Source: UBA3775 sp051877895
Lineage (GTDB): Bacteria; Bacillota; Clostridia; Lachnospirales; Lachnospiraceae
Length of the DNA stretch: 64,000 bases
Assembly (NCBI GenBank): GCA_051877895.1
Contig: JBJEJI010000076.1
Span: forward strand, 36,671-100,670
Direction of reading: 5' to 3'
The notes below the pieces were generated by a model. The model made no database searches and was not told the origin of the DNA. It was given only the letters and a program-made list of their open reading frames with translations. Both the position numbers and the translations under genes were made by a program. Positions 7,314 to 16,568 of this stretch are shown in pieces (the first letter of the stretch is position 1; each line of letters opens with the position of its first letter).

Positions 7314-8414
7314 TTAGTATCCGCCTTTGTCTCTGTAATATTCAAGTAAAAGCTCTGTTACCCTGTCATAGCTGATGATACCTTCTTCAACTCCGAAGAA
7401 TTTCAGGGAATTGTCAGTAAAAGTATCTGTTACTTCATCCACGGTTTCCGTGTCAATTATACTATCCTCTTCCACAACTTCCCAGGTTTCCGGTGTAAGA
7501 AAAATAAAATCTTTTAATACAAGCTCATGGATTTCAACCTGATTAACATACCGGTCTATGCCCACACTGTCAAAATAAGAATCGTCCACATATCCCAGAA
7601 CACTTGAATATCCACTGTATCTTACAAATGGGTCATCACTGTTTATGCATGCCAGATACCCGAAAAAATTAGCCTCGTCTTCGAATATATATCCTTTCAG
7701 ATGACAATACTCATGGCAAATTACTGCCGGGTAATTAACAATATACATCATATTGTTATAGTTGGCTTCCATGGAGAAAGGGAAATATACTCCGGAAGTA
7801 TAGGACTGTGACATAAAGCCGGAAGCACTTATTGGCTTTGCTTTAGGGTAATAACCACGGAAACGCGGAAAGTCTTCCGAAATACTTTTCATTGCCTTTA
7901 CAGTTTCCTCATACATATCTCCGTCATATACCACATAACCGTTTTCGTCCCGTTCCATAAGCGGTGCCAGTCTGTTACACTCTTCTACAATCATATTCCT
8001 CAGATTTTCCAGTTCTTCAATTGTATACTCTTCTTTGCTTTGGTCAGTCAGAGTTAATTTTGAAGCTCCATATAAAAGTGAACAATTTAAGGTCATAATC
8101 AGAACTACACCTAATAATATACAGGCAAAGGTTTTAAAAAAAATAACGGCATACTTTTTATAGCCCGATTTCTTTCTGAGAAAAATAAGAAGAATACCCG
8201 ATACAAGAGCCCATAATACCAACACTATCCCGGCTATAATAAGTTTTTCTCCCAGTGAAAATGAAAAAATACCGGAAAACCTTCCGTAGGTATTTACCCA
8301 TACAGGAAAGATATGATCTATATAAAAATCACAAAAGCTGTTGCTAAGTGCCAGCAGATTCAATATAACCGCCAGACAAACAACAGCTATAAATATTTTA
8401 TTAAACCGTTTCAT
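7314..8414 (-). CDS. DUF3810 family membrane protein with an HExxH-type site
   Basis: A 366-residue protein with three N-terminal membrane helices (about 7-25, 57-80, 90-115) and a large C-terminal domain. The domain holds HEYCHLKGYIFEDEANFF (His234, Glu235, His238, and acidic residues near 245-247), a zinc-metalloprotease-like site; the overall plan matches DUF3810. The helices place the domain next to the membrane, most likely outside. Substrate and physiological role are unknown. It overlaps the 3' end of the Dabb gene by 14 bp, so translation is probably coupled. A terminator follows directly. Confidence 0.85.
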   Translation of the reverse strand: MKRFNKIFIAVVCLAVILNLLALSNSFCDFYIDHIFPVWVNTYGRFSGIFSFSLGEKLIIAGIVLVLWALVSGILLIFLRKKSGYKKYAVIFFKTFACILLGVVLIMTLNCSLLYGASKLTLTDQSKEEYTIEELENLRNMIVEECNRLAPLMERDENGYVVYDGDMYEETVKAMKSISEDFPRFRGYYPKAKPISASGFMSQSYTSGVYFPFSMEANYNNMMYIVNYPAVICHEYCHLKGYIFEDEANFFGYLACINSDDPFVRYSGYSSVLGYVDDSYFDSVGIDRYVNQVEIHELVLKDFIFLTPETWEVVEEDSIIDTETVDEVTDTFTDNSLKFFGVEEGIISYDRVTELLLEYYRDKGGY

Positions 8415-8706
8415 AGTCCAGACATACTCTTGTTTTTGTGTAAGGTCTTACTTTGTTGTCAGCAACTTTTACATGCTCCGGATGTACTGCATATCCTTTA
8501 AGTGATTTTTCATCTTCAAACAGGCTGTCCAGCATTACATCTGCATTGGAACTTCCTAATCCGTTAATATTAACCTCTATGCTGACAAGTCCGGGAATTT
8601 TTCCTGCAAGGCTTTCAAGTCCTTCTTTGATTCCTGTCTTAACTATATTTTTCTCACTCTCGGTAAGTTCATCTTTTAACTGCCATAAAATAACATGTTT
8701 AACCAT
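8401..8706 (-). CDS. Dabb family (stress-responsive A/B barrel) protein
   Basis: A 101-residue single-domain protein. The N-terminal MVKHVILWQLKDEL, the central GLVSIEVNINGLGSSNADVM and the YAVHPEHVKVADN motif are typical of the dimeric alpha/beta barrel Dabb family, which includes oxygen-insensitive small enzymes and stress-induced proteins of mostly unknown reaction. Starts at an ATG with GGAGGG upstream, and has a clear vegetative promoter at 8739-8767. Its stop lies inside the DUF3810 gene, forming a two-gene operon; no functional link between the two families is established that I know of. Confidence 0.88.
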   Translation of the reverse strand: MVKHVILWQLKDELTESEKNIVKTGIKEGLESLAGKIPGLVSIEVNINGLGSSNADVMLDSLFEDEKSLKGYAVHPEHVKVADNKVRPYTKTRVCLDYETV

Positions 8707-8738
8707 AATAGCCCTCCATTCAGATTAATATTAAATAT

Positions 8739-8767
8739 ATCTTACCATTATGGTCAGGCTCTGTCAA
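8739..8767 (-). promoter_or_regulatory. Promoter of the Dabb-DUF3810 operon
   Basis: Minus-strand TTGACA (8762-8767), 17 bp, TAAGAT (8739-8744). The Dabb start codon is 33 bp downstream of the -10 box. Confidence 0.7.
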
Positions 8768-8784
8768 TTTCCATTATCTGAACA

Positions 8785-9876
8785 TTATCTGAACAAGTAC
8801 TCCTTCAACACCTCCTCAATAAGCTTTTCATCATCTTTGCCTGTCCTGCTTTCCGGAAATGCCTCCTGCAAAGTCTGATTTAACACATCCTTCTTTTCCC
8901 CGGATTTTTCGTTATGCTCTGCAACGCGGGTAACATTTTCTGTTTTTATATTTTTTCTGTCCTGTATTACCCTCTTAACTTCTTCTCCGGTTTCAGCACC
9001 TGCTGTAGCAAATGCAAGCTGCACAGATTCCTGTTCCTTGTTTTCCTCTGCATTTAATTTATATTTTTCCTGAAGCTTCTTCATTTTTTCTTCGTATTCT
9101 ATTTTTATCGCCTGCTGTCTGACCATTTCCCTTGCTTTCCGGCGTTTAATTCGCTCTTCCTGTTTCTGCTGCTTCATAAGCCTTTTAAGCCTAAGCTTTT
9201 CTGCCTTCAAGCGTTTTCTTCTGGTCCGGGTGGAGATATTCTCTGTTTTCTCCGATTTCGCTTCTTTTTCAGCTTTATCTCCTATCTCTTTTGTGACTGC
9301 CACCAGGGCATTTGGTGAATAATTCTCATTCTCGGATATAAGTTTTTCATCCTCATATCGGTTTGTAAGTATAAGTGGCAGCTTTTCATTTCCGAAATAC
9401 TGAGTAAGCATTATTCTCAGACTTTTTTCTTTGCTTTCATTATTTACCATCATGTTGAAGGTATGTATTGCCAGACACATTGTAACACCGAAAAAAGTAA
9501 ATGACAGCAACTCGGTTATGGGTCTGCCCCGGGTAATAAACAAGAAATCAAAAGCAGTGGTTGCAGTTAAAATAACCAGCGGAAACTGATTTGTCCTTTC
9601 ATCAAAGCTTTTTAAAGAAATGCCCCCAAACCGTCTTCCATTCATTTCATTTTCCACGAACAATTCTGCATCTCTGCATAGCCCGTCACCAAATGTTTTT
9701 TCAAAATTGCGCTTCATTCGTTTCATCCAACGTTTTTTCGTGTGTTCTATGCTCCGCGCATTACGGATATCTCGTTTGTATATGCTGCCAAGCAGTATTT
9801 TGACTCCGACGCCTAATGCCGCAAATGAACCTACTGTGGCATAGGCTGAAGAAATGTCCAACATGTCTAAGAGCAT
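8785..9876 (-). CDS. Membrane protein with a long charged coiled-coil tail, unknown function
   Basis: I do not recognise this 363-residue protein. It has one hydrophobic segment at about 11-31, a basic stretch, a pair of helices at about 98-115 and 121-141, and then about 220 residues that are very rich in Lys, Glu, Arg and Gln. The part at about 210-290 (runs such as KRLKAEKLRLKRLMKQQKQEERIKRRK) is predicted by eye to be a coiled coil. The C-terminus ends EEVLKEYLFR. It stands alone between two transcription units: trmH's terminator lies upstream and the Dabb promoter downstream. A scaffold or cell-envelope role is only a guess; probably restricted to Lachnospiraceae-like bacteria. Confidence 0.75.
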   Translation of the reverse strand: MLLDMLDISSAYATVGSFAALGVGVKILLGSIYKRDIRNARSIEHTKKRWMKRMKRNFEKTFGDGLCRDAELFVENEMNGRRFGGISLKSFDERTNQFPLVILTATTAFDFLFITRGRPITELLSFTFFGVTMCLAIHTFNMMVNNESKEKSLRIMLTQYFGNEKLPLILTNRYEDEKLISENENYSPNALVAVTKEIGDKAEKEAKSEKTENISTRTRRKRLKAEKLRLKRLMKQQKQEERIKRRKAREMVRQQAIKIEYEEKMKKLQEKYKLNAEENKEQESVQLAFATAGAETGEEVKRVIQDRKNIKTENVTRVAEHNEKSGEKKDVLNQTLQEAFPESRTGKDDEKLIEEVLKEYLFR

Positions 9877-9963
9877 ATATAAACCTCTCCTTCCATTGAT
9901 TTTTCTTAATTATATTCCCGATATATTCGTTTGAAAAGATGAAACAGAAAGTTTCGTAAGACA

Positions 9964-10003
9964 TAAAAAAACGTCATATGACAATTATTTTCATCACATG
10001 ACG
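9964..10003 (-). terminator. Terminator after trmH
   Basis: Minus-strand stem CGTCATGTGA / TCATATGACG (9972-10003, one mismatch) followed by eight T residues. It ends the long rho-rpmE-DUF1385-prmC-prfA-ktrB-ktrA-trmH run. Confidence 0.8.
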
Positions 10004-10053
10004 CAACTTTTTTATTTACTGCTTATTTCTGTATTATTTGATTCCAAGACACA

Positions 10054-10866
10054 CTATACACTGCTACTGTTTTTTGCCTGATACATTAAAAGTGCAGCGG
10101 CTACAGAAGCATTAAGAGATTCAACTTTTCCTTCCATCGGAATGCGGATACAACCATCAGAATATTCAATGACCTGTCTGCTGACTCCATTTGCTTCATT
10201 GCCAACTACTATTCCATAGCACTGTCCAAAATCTGCCTGTGTATAGGGTACCGAACTGTCAAGAGCAGAAGAAAAAACCTTGAAATCCGGATGCTTTTTC
10301 TTCAACAATTCCAGTGTTTCTATGATACTACCCGTGTAGAAAATCGGCACTCTGAGAAGTGCACCCATGGTGGAACGTACCACCTTGGGATTGGTAACGT
10401 CAACCGACTCTGCAGAAAGTAAAATTCCGGTCATGCCTGCAGCTTCTGCAGTTCTGATTATAGTTCCAAGATTACCGGGATCTCTTAAATCGTCTAAAAC
10501 AAGCAGTCTGATTCCTCTGTCATCACAAAGGGAATCAATAGTATACTCCGGCATTGTTACAACAGCCATAACGCCCTGAGGTGTTACTGTTTCAGCTATA
10601 TGACGGAAAACCACGGAATCTACCAGCTGACAAGAAACTCTTTTTAAGTTTTTCCCATACTCTGATTCAAGTTCTTCATAAGCCTCCGGTGTAAAATAAG
10701 CTTCCTGAATTCGTTCCGGAAACTGACACAGTACCTCAAGAAACATCTTTTTCCCTTCGCAGACAAAGACCCCTTCTTCACGTCTTTCCCTGGCTTTCTT
10801 CAAAAGAGCCGTAAGTTTTTTAATGCGACTGTTAGTCTGGCTTGTAATTATTTCACTTTTGCCCAT
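10054..10866 (-). CDS. TrmH/SpoU family RNA 2'-O-methyltransferase
   Basis: A 270-residue SPOUT methyltransferase that transfers methyl from S-adenosylmethionine to a ribose 2'-OH in rRNA or tRNA. The N-terminal about 90 residues form the small substrate-binding domain (begins TSQTNSRIKKLTALLKKARER). The catalytic domain has the three knot motifs: NLGTIIRTAEAAGMTG, YGIVVGNEANGVS and IPMEGKVESLNASVAAALL. The family resembles 23S rRNA methyltransferases such as YsgA/RlmB-type enzymes; the exact target cannot be told from sequence. It starts 34 bp after ktrA and is the last gene of that operon. Confidence 0.9.
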   Translation of the reverse strand: MGKSEIITSQTNSRIKKLTALLKKARERREEGVFVCEGKKMFLEVLCQFPERIQEAYFTPEAYEELESEYGKNLKRVSCQLVDSVVFRHIAETVTPQGVMAVVTMPEYTIDSLCDDRGIRLLVLDDLRDPGNLGTIIRTAEAAGMTGILLSAESVDVTNPKVVRSTMGALLRVPIFYTGSIIETLELLKKKHPDFKVFSSALDSSVPYTQADFGQCYGIVVGNEANGVSRQVIEYSDGCIRIPMEGKVESLNASVAAALLMYQAKNSSSV

Positions 10867-10900
10867 GTATCCTCCGAAAATTCTTTAAACCGTTCCCGGC

Positions 10901-11563
10901 TTAATTTACAACTTTTCCGAGAAGTTTCTTTAAAACATCATTTTTACCAATAACCACAAACACATCACCGGCAACGGAAGGTGCATCTGCCGGTGGAGAT
11001 ATAGTCAACTGTCCGTGACGTTTAACACCAATAACGTTAATTCCGTATTTTTCACGACACTTAAGCTGAATTAAGCTTTTTCCAACCCATGATTCCGGAA
11101 TATCAAAATCAACAATGGAATAGTCATCAGACAACTCTATAGTATCAAAAATATTGTTCATTGAAAGATTGTTGGCAAGGTGAATTCCCATTTCCTGCTC
11201 CGGGAATACAACTTCATCTGCACCAACCTTTTTCAGAATTTTAGCCTGAAGCTCACTGTTGGTTTTGGCGATTATCTGCTTAACTCCCTGCTCTTTCATC
11301 CAGATGATGGAAAGCACCGTTGCTTCCAGATTACCACCCATTGCAATAACAGCACAGTCAAAATTCCTGACTCCCACTTCTTTTAAACTTCCGGCATCAG
11401 TTACATCAACACACATTGCATAGGTAACTTCATCCGCAACACTTTTTACTTTCTCCGCGTCTACATCAAGAGCCAGTACTTTGCAACCATTTCTTTCCAA
11501 TTGAAGGGCTACGCTTCTTCCGAAGTTACCCAAACCCATTACTATATATTCCCGATTATTCAT
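10901..11563 (-). CDS. ktrA: Potassium uptake regulatory subunit, KtrA/TrkA type
   Basis: A 220-residue cytosolic RCK protein that forms the octameric ring gating the KtrB channel subunit. The RCK_N domain (1-about 130) has the nucleotide-binding GLGNFGRSVALQLERNG and the acidic ribose-binding ALDVDAEKV; the RCK_C domain (about 140-220) ends PSVAGDVFVVIGKNDVLKKL. Regulation by ATP/ADP and cyclic-di-AMP is known for the family. It starts 42 bp after the ktrB stop, with a good GGAGGGACAT upstream, so the two subunits are made from one mRNA. Confidence 0.94.
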   Translation of the reverse strand: MNNREYIVMGLGNFGRSVALQLERNGCKVLALDVDAEKVKSVADEVTYAMCVDVTDAGSLKEVGVRNFDCAVIAMGGNLEATVLSIIWMKEQGVKQIIAKTNSELQAKILKKVGADEVVFPEQEMGIHLANNLSMNNIFDTIELSDDYSIVDFDIPESWVGKSLIQLKCREKYGINVIGVKRHGQLTISPPADAPSVAGDVFVVIGKNDVLKKLLGKVVN

Positions 11564-11604
11564 ATGTCCCTCCGTTTCGAACCAATACTCAACACTCCGT
11601 TTTT

Positions 11605-12972
11605 TTATCCGATTGTAACTTTTGCTTCTGCATAAGTAATCTTGTCTGTTTTATTTTTATTGCTGTTAAAAGCAAGTGCCAGTGTTATAGGACCGATACG
11701 TCCCAGATACATAGCCAGAGTAACAATCAGTTTACCTGCGGTGTTAAGTTCACCTGTCAGTCCCCTGCTAAGTCCCACTGTTGCTATTGCTGAAGTCATT
11801 TCATAAAAGGTATCCAGGAAATCTCCGTCCTGCACATACATAAGAGCAACTGTGAGAATAAATAAAGTAGTCATGCTGAAACATATAATTGCCACAGAAC
11901 GTCTGACGTAATCATCGGATATTTTACGTTTAAACACAACCACATCTTTGTTTCCTTTGATATTAGACATCATTGAGGCAAATAATATGGCAACCGTTAC
12001 GGTTTTTACACCACCTGCCGTACCGGCCGGTGAACCGCCGATAAACATCCAGATAATATAAACCACACAGGTAACATGTCTGAAAAGACTCTGGTCAATA
12101 GTTGCAAATCCGGCTGTTCTTAAAGTCACCGACTGAAAGAGACATGTCATAATTTTCTCACCGGAACTGAGATTACCAATAGTATCAGGATTATCATATT
12201 CAAAAATAAAGGTAAGAAGTGCTCCTACGAGAATAAGACCTAATGTAACTGTAAGAACCAGCTTGGTGTGAGTGTTAAATTTTGAAAAGAATCTTTTATT
12301 CTGTTTGCTTTTATTGTATCTGTAAACACGTACAATCTCCCAGCAAATCGGAAAACCAATTCCTCCGGAAATAATCAAAAACATGGTTGTAATATTCAGC
12401 ATCACACTGTCTCTGAATTCTAAAAAGCTGGAGCCGCCAAGAATATCAATTCCTGCATTGCAGAAAGCCGACACAGAATGGAAAACGGAATACCACACAC
12501 CTATACTGCCATATTCAGGTATGAAAACAAAGCAATACCCAATGGTTCCAATCAATTCCAGTACAAATGTTAAATACACTACATTTTTTATGAGCTTAAC
12601 CAGTCCAACAAGCGTATCCTGATTATATGCACTCTGAACAAGCAGTCTCTCACTTAAAGTTATTTTACGTCCTAACAAAAGAAGCATGCCTGTGGTAAAG
12701 GTTACAATGCCCAGTCCGCCTACCTGTATAAGACACAAAATAACAACCTGTCCGAATGTGGTGAAGGTATCTGCCACTACTACTGTTGTGAGTCCCGTAA
12801 CGCACACACTTGAAGCCGATATAAACAAAGCATCAACATATTCAAGTGTAACGCCGGGTTTTACACTAATGGGCAGCATAAGAAGCACAGAGCCTAACAT
12901 CAGGGTAACAAAAAAGCCCAACATAATAACTCTGGTTGCGGATAAACGACTTTTCCTTTTCTTCTCTGTCAT
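11605..12972 (-). CDS. ktrB: Potassium transporter membrane subunit, KtrB/TrkH type
   Basis: A 455-residue membrane protein of the Trk/Ktr superfamily with four M1-P-M2 repeats; the P-loop glycines are in VCVTGLTTV, SAFCNAGIDI, RTAGFATIDQ and TVGLSRGLTG. It forms the K+-conducting pore that KtrA gates. I take the ATG at 12972 because AAGGGA sits 8 bases upstream; the longer frame from 12999 overlaps prfA and lacks a ribosome binding site. The gene is 13 bp from the prfA stop and so appears to be part of the prfA operon, a linkage of potassium uptake to translation-termination genes. Confidence 0.94.
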   Translation of the reverse strand: MTEKKRKSRLSATRVIMLGFFVTLMLGSVLLMLPISVKPGVTLEYVDALFISASSVCVTGLTTVVVADTFTTFGQVVILCLIQVGGLGIVTFTTGMLLLLGRKITLSERLLVQSAYNQDTLVGLVKLIKNVVYLTFVLELIGTIGYCFVFIPEYGSIGVWYSVFHSVSAFCNAGIDILGGSSFLEFRDSVMLNITTMFLIISGGIGFPICWEIVRVYRYNKSKQNKRFFSKFNTHTKLVLTVTLGLILVGALLTFIFEYDNPDTIGNLSSGEKIMTCLFQSVTLRTAGFATIDQSLFRHVTCVVYIIWMFIGGSPAGTAGGVKTVTVAILFASMMSNIKGNKDVVVFKRKISDDYVRRSVAIICFSMTTLFILTVALMYVQDGDFLDTFYEMTSAIATVGLSRGLTGELNTAGKLIVTLAMYLGRIGPITLALAFNSNKNKTDKITYAEAKVTIG

Positions 12973-12985
12973 AATAACTTTCCCT

Positions 12986-14062
12986 TTATTGCTGCTCATT
13001 CATTTCTGCAAGCTTTGCCGCCTGATCTGCAGCGATAATATTATCAAGAACTTCAGCAATGTCTCCGTTCATAATATCATCAAGTCTGTAGGAGGTAAAG
13101 TGAATTCTGTGGTCAGTACAACGTCCCTGCGGGAAGTTATAGGTACGGATTTTTTCAGAACGGTCACCTGTTCCTATCTGATTTTTCCTGTATGCCGCTT
13201 CTTCCTTCTGCTTTTTCTCAAGTTCAAGTTCATACAGCTTTGCTCTCAATACTTTGAAAGCTTTGTCCCTGTTCTTCAACTGGGATTTCTCATCCTGACA
13301 GGAAATTACGATTCCGGTAGGAATATGAGTAAGACGTACTGCAGAGTCAGTAGTATTGACACACTGTCCACCATTACCTGAGGAACGGAACACGTCAACA
13401 CGGCAATCCTTAGGATCGATAACTACATCTACATCCTCAGCTTCAGGCATGATCGCAACAGTAGCTGTTGATGTGTGGATTCTTCCGCCGGATTCGGTAA
13501 CAGGAATTCTTTGGACACGATGAACACCGCTTTCATATTTCAGTTTGGAATAGGCTCCCTGTCCGTTTATCATAAAGACAACTTCCTTAAATCCTCCTAT
13601 TCCGTTTTCACTGACACTGACCATTTCCGTTTTCCAACGCTGTGTTTCGGCATATTTGCCATACATTCTGTAAAGCTCAGCTGCAAATAAAGCAGCCTCA
13701 TCTCCACCTGCACCTGCTCTTATTTCCACAATAACGTTTTTATCATCGTTAGGGTCCTTCGGAAGCAGCAGTATCTTTAATTCTTTTTCGAAAACTTCAA
13801 GCTGCTCCTTACTTTCTGCCAGCTCTTCTTTGGCAAGTTCACGCAATTCTTCATCACTTTCCTCATCAAGAAGCTGAAGGCTTTCTTCAATATTATTTTT
13901 AGCCGCTTTGTACTCATTAAATTTTTCTACAAGTGGCTGTAAATCACTCTGTTCCTTCATTAACTTACGAAATCTTGCCTGATCGTTTGCAACATCAGGA
14001 GAAGCAAGTTCCGCATGTATTTCTTCAAATCTCAACAAAATATCTTCTAATTTATCAAACAT
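12986..14062 (-). CDS. prfA: Peptide chain release factor 1
   Basis: RF1, 358 residues, recognises UAA and UAG and triggers peptidyl-tRNA hydrolysis. The catalytic GGQ lies in FRSSGNGGQCVNTTDSAVR near residue 230; the anticodon-like PxT-type tripeptide region precedes it (RIPVTESGGRIHTS). The ATG at 14062 has GGAG six bases upstream, while the frame-extending ATG at 14074 overlaps that very sequence. prmC, whose product methylates the glutamine of GGQ, ends 59 bp upstream in the same operon. Confidence 0.96.
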   Translation of the reverse strand: MFDKLEDILLRFEEIHAELASPDVANDQARFRKLMKEQSDLQPLVEKFNEYKAAKNNIEESLQLLDEESDEELRELAKEELAESKEQLEVFEKELKILLLPKDPNDDKNVIVEIRAGAGGDEAALFAAELYRMYGKYAETQRWKTEMVSVSENGIGGFKEVVFMINGQGAYSKLKYESGVHRVQRIPVTESGGRIHTSTATVAIMPEAEDVDVVIDPKDCRVDVFRSSGNGGQCVNTTDSAVRLTHIPTGIVISCQDEKSQLKNRDKAFKVLRAKLYELELEKKQKEEAAYRKNQIGTGDRSEKIRTYNFPQGRCTDHRIHFTSYRLDDIMNGDIAEVLDNIIAADQAAKLAEMNEQQ

Positions 14063-14121
14063 AACATTCTCCATTTCATGGGGGTTATTTTTAATTCATT
14101 TAATTTAAAAATACAATTACT

Positions 14122-15003
14122 CTATGTCCACTCAGCTATAACAACTCTGTCTAAGTGATTATAATCCTTCAGAACGCGAATGTCGGAAAAGCCCTGCTGC
14201 TCCAGAATTTCCGGAACGGATTCACCCTGGTCATAGCCTATTTCAAGCATGAGCCTGCCTCCTTTTTTCAGAAAGGCTCCGGCTTCTGCTCCTATAATCC
14301 GGTAAAAATCCAGGCCATCCTCCCCACCGTAAAGTGCGGTATCAGGTTCATATTTCAAAACTTTTTCATCCAGTTTTTCAAGCTGTTCTCCGGGTATATA
14401 TGGCGGATTGGAAACTATGACATCATATTTTCCGCTTATGTTCTCAAACATGTTTCCTGCAATAAAATCAATCTCAGCCATGTTTAATCCGGCATTCTTT
14501 TTAGCCACCTCAAGAGCTTTCAGGGAAATATCAGATGCTTTTACTGCCGATGGTATTTCATATTCATCCAGCATCTTTTTGATACTTATGGCAATACATC
14601 CGGAACCGGTACACATATCCAGAATGTCATAAACATAATTTTCTTCAAAAGACTGCCCTTTACTGTCACTGTTTTCTTTTATATGTTGTACAGCCTCTTC
14701 AACCAGAAGTTCTGTATCCTGTCTGGGAATCAACACATCCGGATTCACGTAAAACTTTAGTCCCATAAAATCACGGCTGCCGATAATATATGAAACCGGC
14801 TCATTATTACTCAGGCGGTTAACCATAGTCTCAAACTTTACTCTGTCATCTTCCGGCATTTCTTTCCCGGAATTTAAAAACCATTTCGCCCTTGAGAAAC
14901 CTGTTACCTCTTCCATTAGATACCAGGCATCAATTTCCGCCTCATCATGATTTATTTTTTTCAGTTGTGACACTGCATTTTTTAACACTTCAGAGTATTT
15001 CAT
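14122..15003 (-). CDS. prmC: Release factor glutamine N5-methyltransferase
   Basis: PrmC (HemK), 293 residues, methylates the GGQ glutamine of RF1 and RF2. An N-terminal helical domain is followed by a Rossmann methyltransferase fold with ILDMCTGSGCIAISI (SAM binding) and the catalytic VSNPPYIPGEQL; the VLIPRQDTELLVE motif is specific to PrmC. I take the ATG at 15003, since the frame-extending start at 15060 lies inside the upstream gene, whose TAG ends at 15011. The predicted ribosome binding site AGAGGA is rather far (12 bases). Confidence 0.94.
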   Translation of the reverse strand: MKYSEVLKNAVSQLKKINHDEAEIDAWYLMEEVTGFSRAKWFLNSGKEMPEDDRVKFETMVNRLSNNEPVSYIIGSRDFMGLKFYVNPDVLIPRQDTELLVEEAVQHIKENSDSKGQSFEENYVYDILDMCTGSGCIAISIKKMLDEYEIPSAVKASDISLKALEVAKKNAGLNMAEIDFIAGNMFENISGKYDVIVSNPPYIPGEQLEKLDEKVLKYEPDTALYGGEDGLDFYRIIGAEAGAFLKKGGRLMLEIGYDQGESVPEILEQQGFSDIRVLKDYNHLDRVVIAEWT

Positions 15004-15010
15004 TTCGATT

Positions 15011-15991
15011 CTATTCCTCTGGCCGGTCAAAATTTTCCTTAAGAAAGCTTCGCCAGTCAAAGACTGCTTCTACAGATGCGATGGCAACCTCTATCATGTC
15101 ATCATTCGGCTCTTTGGTGGTAAGTGCCTGCATCCACATTCCCGGCTTAGACAAAATATTAACAACAGGATTATTGCTTCTTCCGGCCAGTTTAAGGAAC
15201 TCATAGGAAACACCTGCTATTACAGGGAGCATTACAATTCGTATGCAGAATCTCAGGAGGAAATTCACAATAGGACCGAATGCAGTTATAGGAGGAATTA
15301 TCATAAATATAATAATTGCAATCACCATTACTATAATCATAAAGCTTGTTCCGCAACGTTTGTGTTCCTTGCTTGACTTACGGACATTTTCCACAGTAAG
15401 TTCCATCCCATGCTCCAGGCAGTTTATGGATTTATGCTCCGCACCATGATACATGAAAGTACGTTTAATGTCGTTCATAAGTGAGATTAACAAAACATAT
15501 CCAATAAAAATTACCAATCGCATTAAGCCTTCAATAAAAGCACAGAACTTGCCGCCAACCTCAAAATCAAGCAGGGAAGATATTCCTTCTGCCACAAGCT
15601 GTGGAAGAAGCATAAACAGACCTATTGCCAAAAGCAGTGCTGCGGCAACAGTTCCAAAAAGCACTCCTCCGGTCATAAATCCGCCTTCTTTGTCACCATC
15701 TTTATTTTTACCGTCAGCATCCTTTGATGCCGGCTTCTCATCTTCATCTTCGAAAAAGTCAGCCGAGTATGTAAGTGTCCGCATGCCAACAATCATAGAT
15801 TCAATCAGATTGACAGAACCTCTGATGAAAGGCAGACTCATCCATTTGTGCTTTTCTGTAATACTCTTATATTCTTTTACATCGGTAACAATGGAGCCAT
15901 CTGAAAGTCTGACGGAAACAGCATACTTTTCCTTATTTTTCATCATAACTCCCTCAATAACCGCCTGTCCACCGATTCCTGAATTTTTCAT
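15011..15991 (-). CDS. DUF1385 family membrane protein (YqhQ-like)
   Basis: A 326-residue member of DUF1385. The N-terminus GIGGQAVIEGVMMKNKEKYAV is the family signature, followed by LPFIRGSVNLIESMIVGMRTL. Several membrane helices lie at about 105-130, 155-175, 215-245 and 250-275, and AEHKSINCLEHG is a conserved motif between them. The role is not established; in Clostridia and Bacilli it is commonly next to rpmE, prmC and prfA, as here. The segment at about 82-104 is an unusual very acidic/Lys-rich linker (DEDEK...DGKNKDGDKEGG). Its start has GGAGG upstream. Confidence 0.9.
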   Translation of the reverse strand: MKNSGIGGQAVIEGVMMKNKEKYAVSVRLSDGSIVTDVKEYKSITEKHKWMSLPFIRGSVNLIESMIVGMRTLTYSADFFEDEDEKPASKDADGKNKDGDKEGGFMTGGVLFGTVAAALLLAIGLFMLLPQLVAEGISSLLDFEVGGKFCAFIEGLMRLVIFIGYVLLISLMNDIKRTFMYHGAEHKSINCLEHGMELTVENVRKSSKEHKRCGTSFMIIVMVIAIIIFMIIPPITAFGPIVNFLLRFCIRIVMLPVIAGVSYEFLKLAGRSNNPVVNILSKPGMWMQALTTKEPNDDMIEVAIASVEAVFDWRSFLKENFDRPEE

Positions 15992-16023
15992 AATTCCTCC
16001 ATTTCATGGTTTCAGAATATATT

Positions 16024-16096
16024 GTCAAACTCGCAAATGCTACGCTTTTTGCTCGTTAAAAATCCCATCACCTTTTGGCAGTGAGTTCCTCACTTA
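16024..16096 (+). repeat. Dispersed repeat, head copy between rpmE and DUF1385
   Basis: The conserved head of the family (GTCAAACTCGCAAATGCTAC then GCTTTTTGCTCGTTAAAAA) lies at 16024-16062. It is followed by a short degenerate remainder with an AGTGAG-TTC-CTCACT hairpin at 16080-16094. It is intergenic, oriented against the surrounding genes. Confidence 0.7.
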
Positions 16097-16127
16097 ATAA
16101 TATTTGAATTAATTGTTATTTTAATGC

Positions 16128-16160
16128 AAAAATAGGCTGAGATGATTACCACCTCAACCT
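16128..16160 (-). terminator. Terminator or attenuator after rpmE
   Basis: Minus-strand AGGTTGAG (16153-16160) pairs with CTCAGCCT (16134-16141, one G-U pair) and is followed by ATTTTTG. It would end, fully or partly, the rho-rpmE transcript before DUF1385. Confidence 0.7.
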
Positions 16161-16187
16161 AATTTAAACCGTGCTTTATAGACTGTA

Positions 16188-16385
16188 CTAAAAACCGTAC
16201 TTCTTATTGAACTTCTCAATAGCACCACGAGCGGCAGCTGCTTTAGACTGGCCGGTGTAGAATGGATGGCACTTTGAACAAATTTCTACGTGTATTTCCT
16301 CTTTTGTAGAACCTGTTACAAACTGATTACCACAGTTACATGTAACTTTTGCCTGATAATACTTTGGCTGAATTGCTTCCTGCAT
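16188..16385 (-). CDS. rpmE: 50S ribosomal protein L31
   Basis: L31 of the zinc-binding (C+) type, 65 residues. Cysteines in VTCNCGNQF and ICSKCHPFYTG make the Zn site, and the C-terminus AAARGAIEKFNKKYGF is typical. The ATG at 16385 has AGGTGA upstream; the frame extends upstream without a ribosome binding site. Placement after rho and before DUF1385-prmC-prfA is the usual Firmicutes order. A terminator-like hairpin follows, so L31 may be made in excess over downstream genes. Confidence 0.95.
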   Translation of the reverse strand: MQEAIQPKYYQAKVTCNCGNQFVTGSTKEEIHVEICSKCHPFYTGQSKAAAARGAIEKFNKKYGF

Positions 16386-16568
16386 GTTATTCACCTCACA
16401 TATAATTAATTGTAGTCTACCATGTCTGACACATCCCAAGCAGCCATGACTATTATGTTACGCTTATAAAAGCGACACTGTTATTCTAAAAAACTGTATA
16501 TAAACAGCTTGTTTATTATATCATACCGATTTTATGATTGCAATACCCTTTTTTCTTTACTTTTCACA

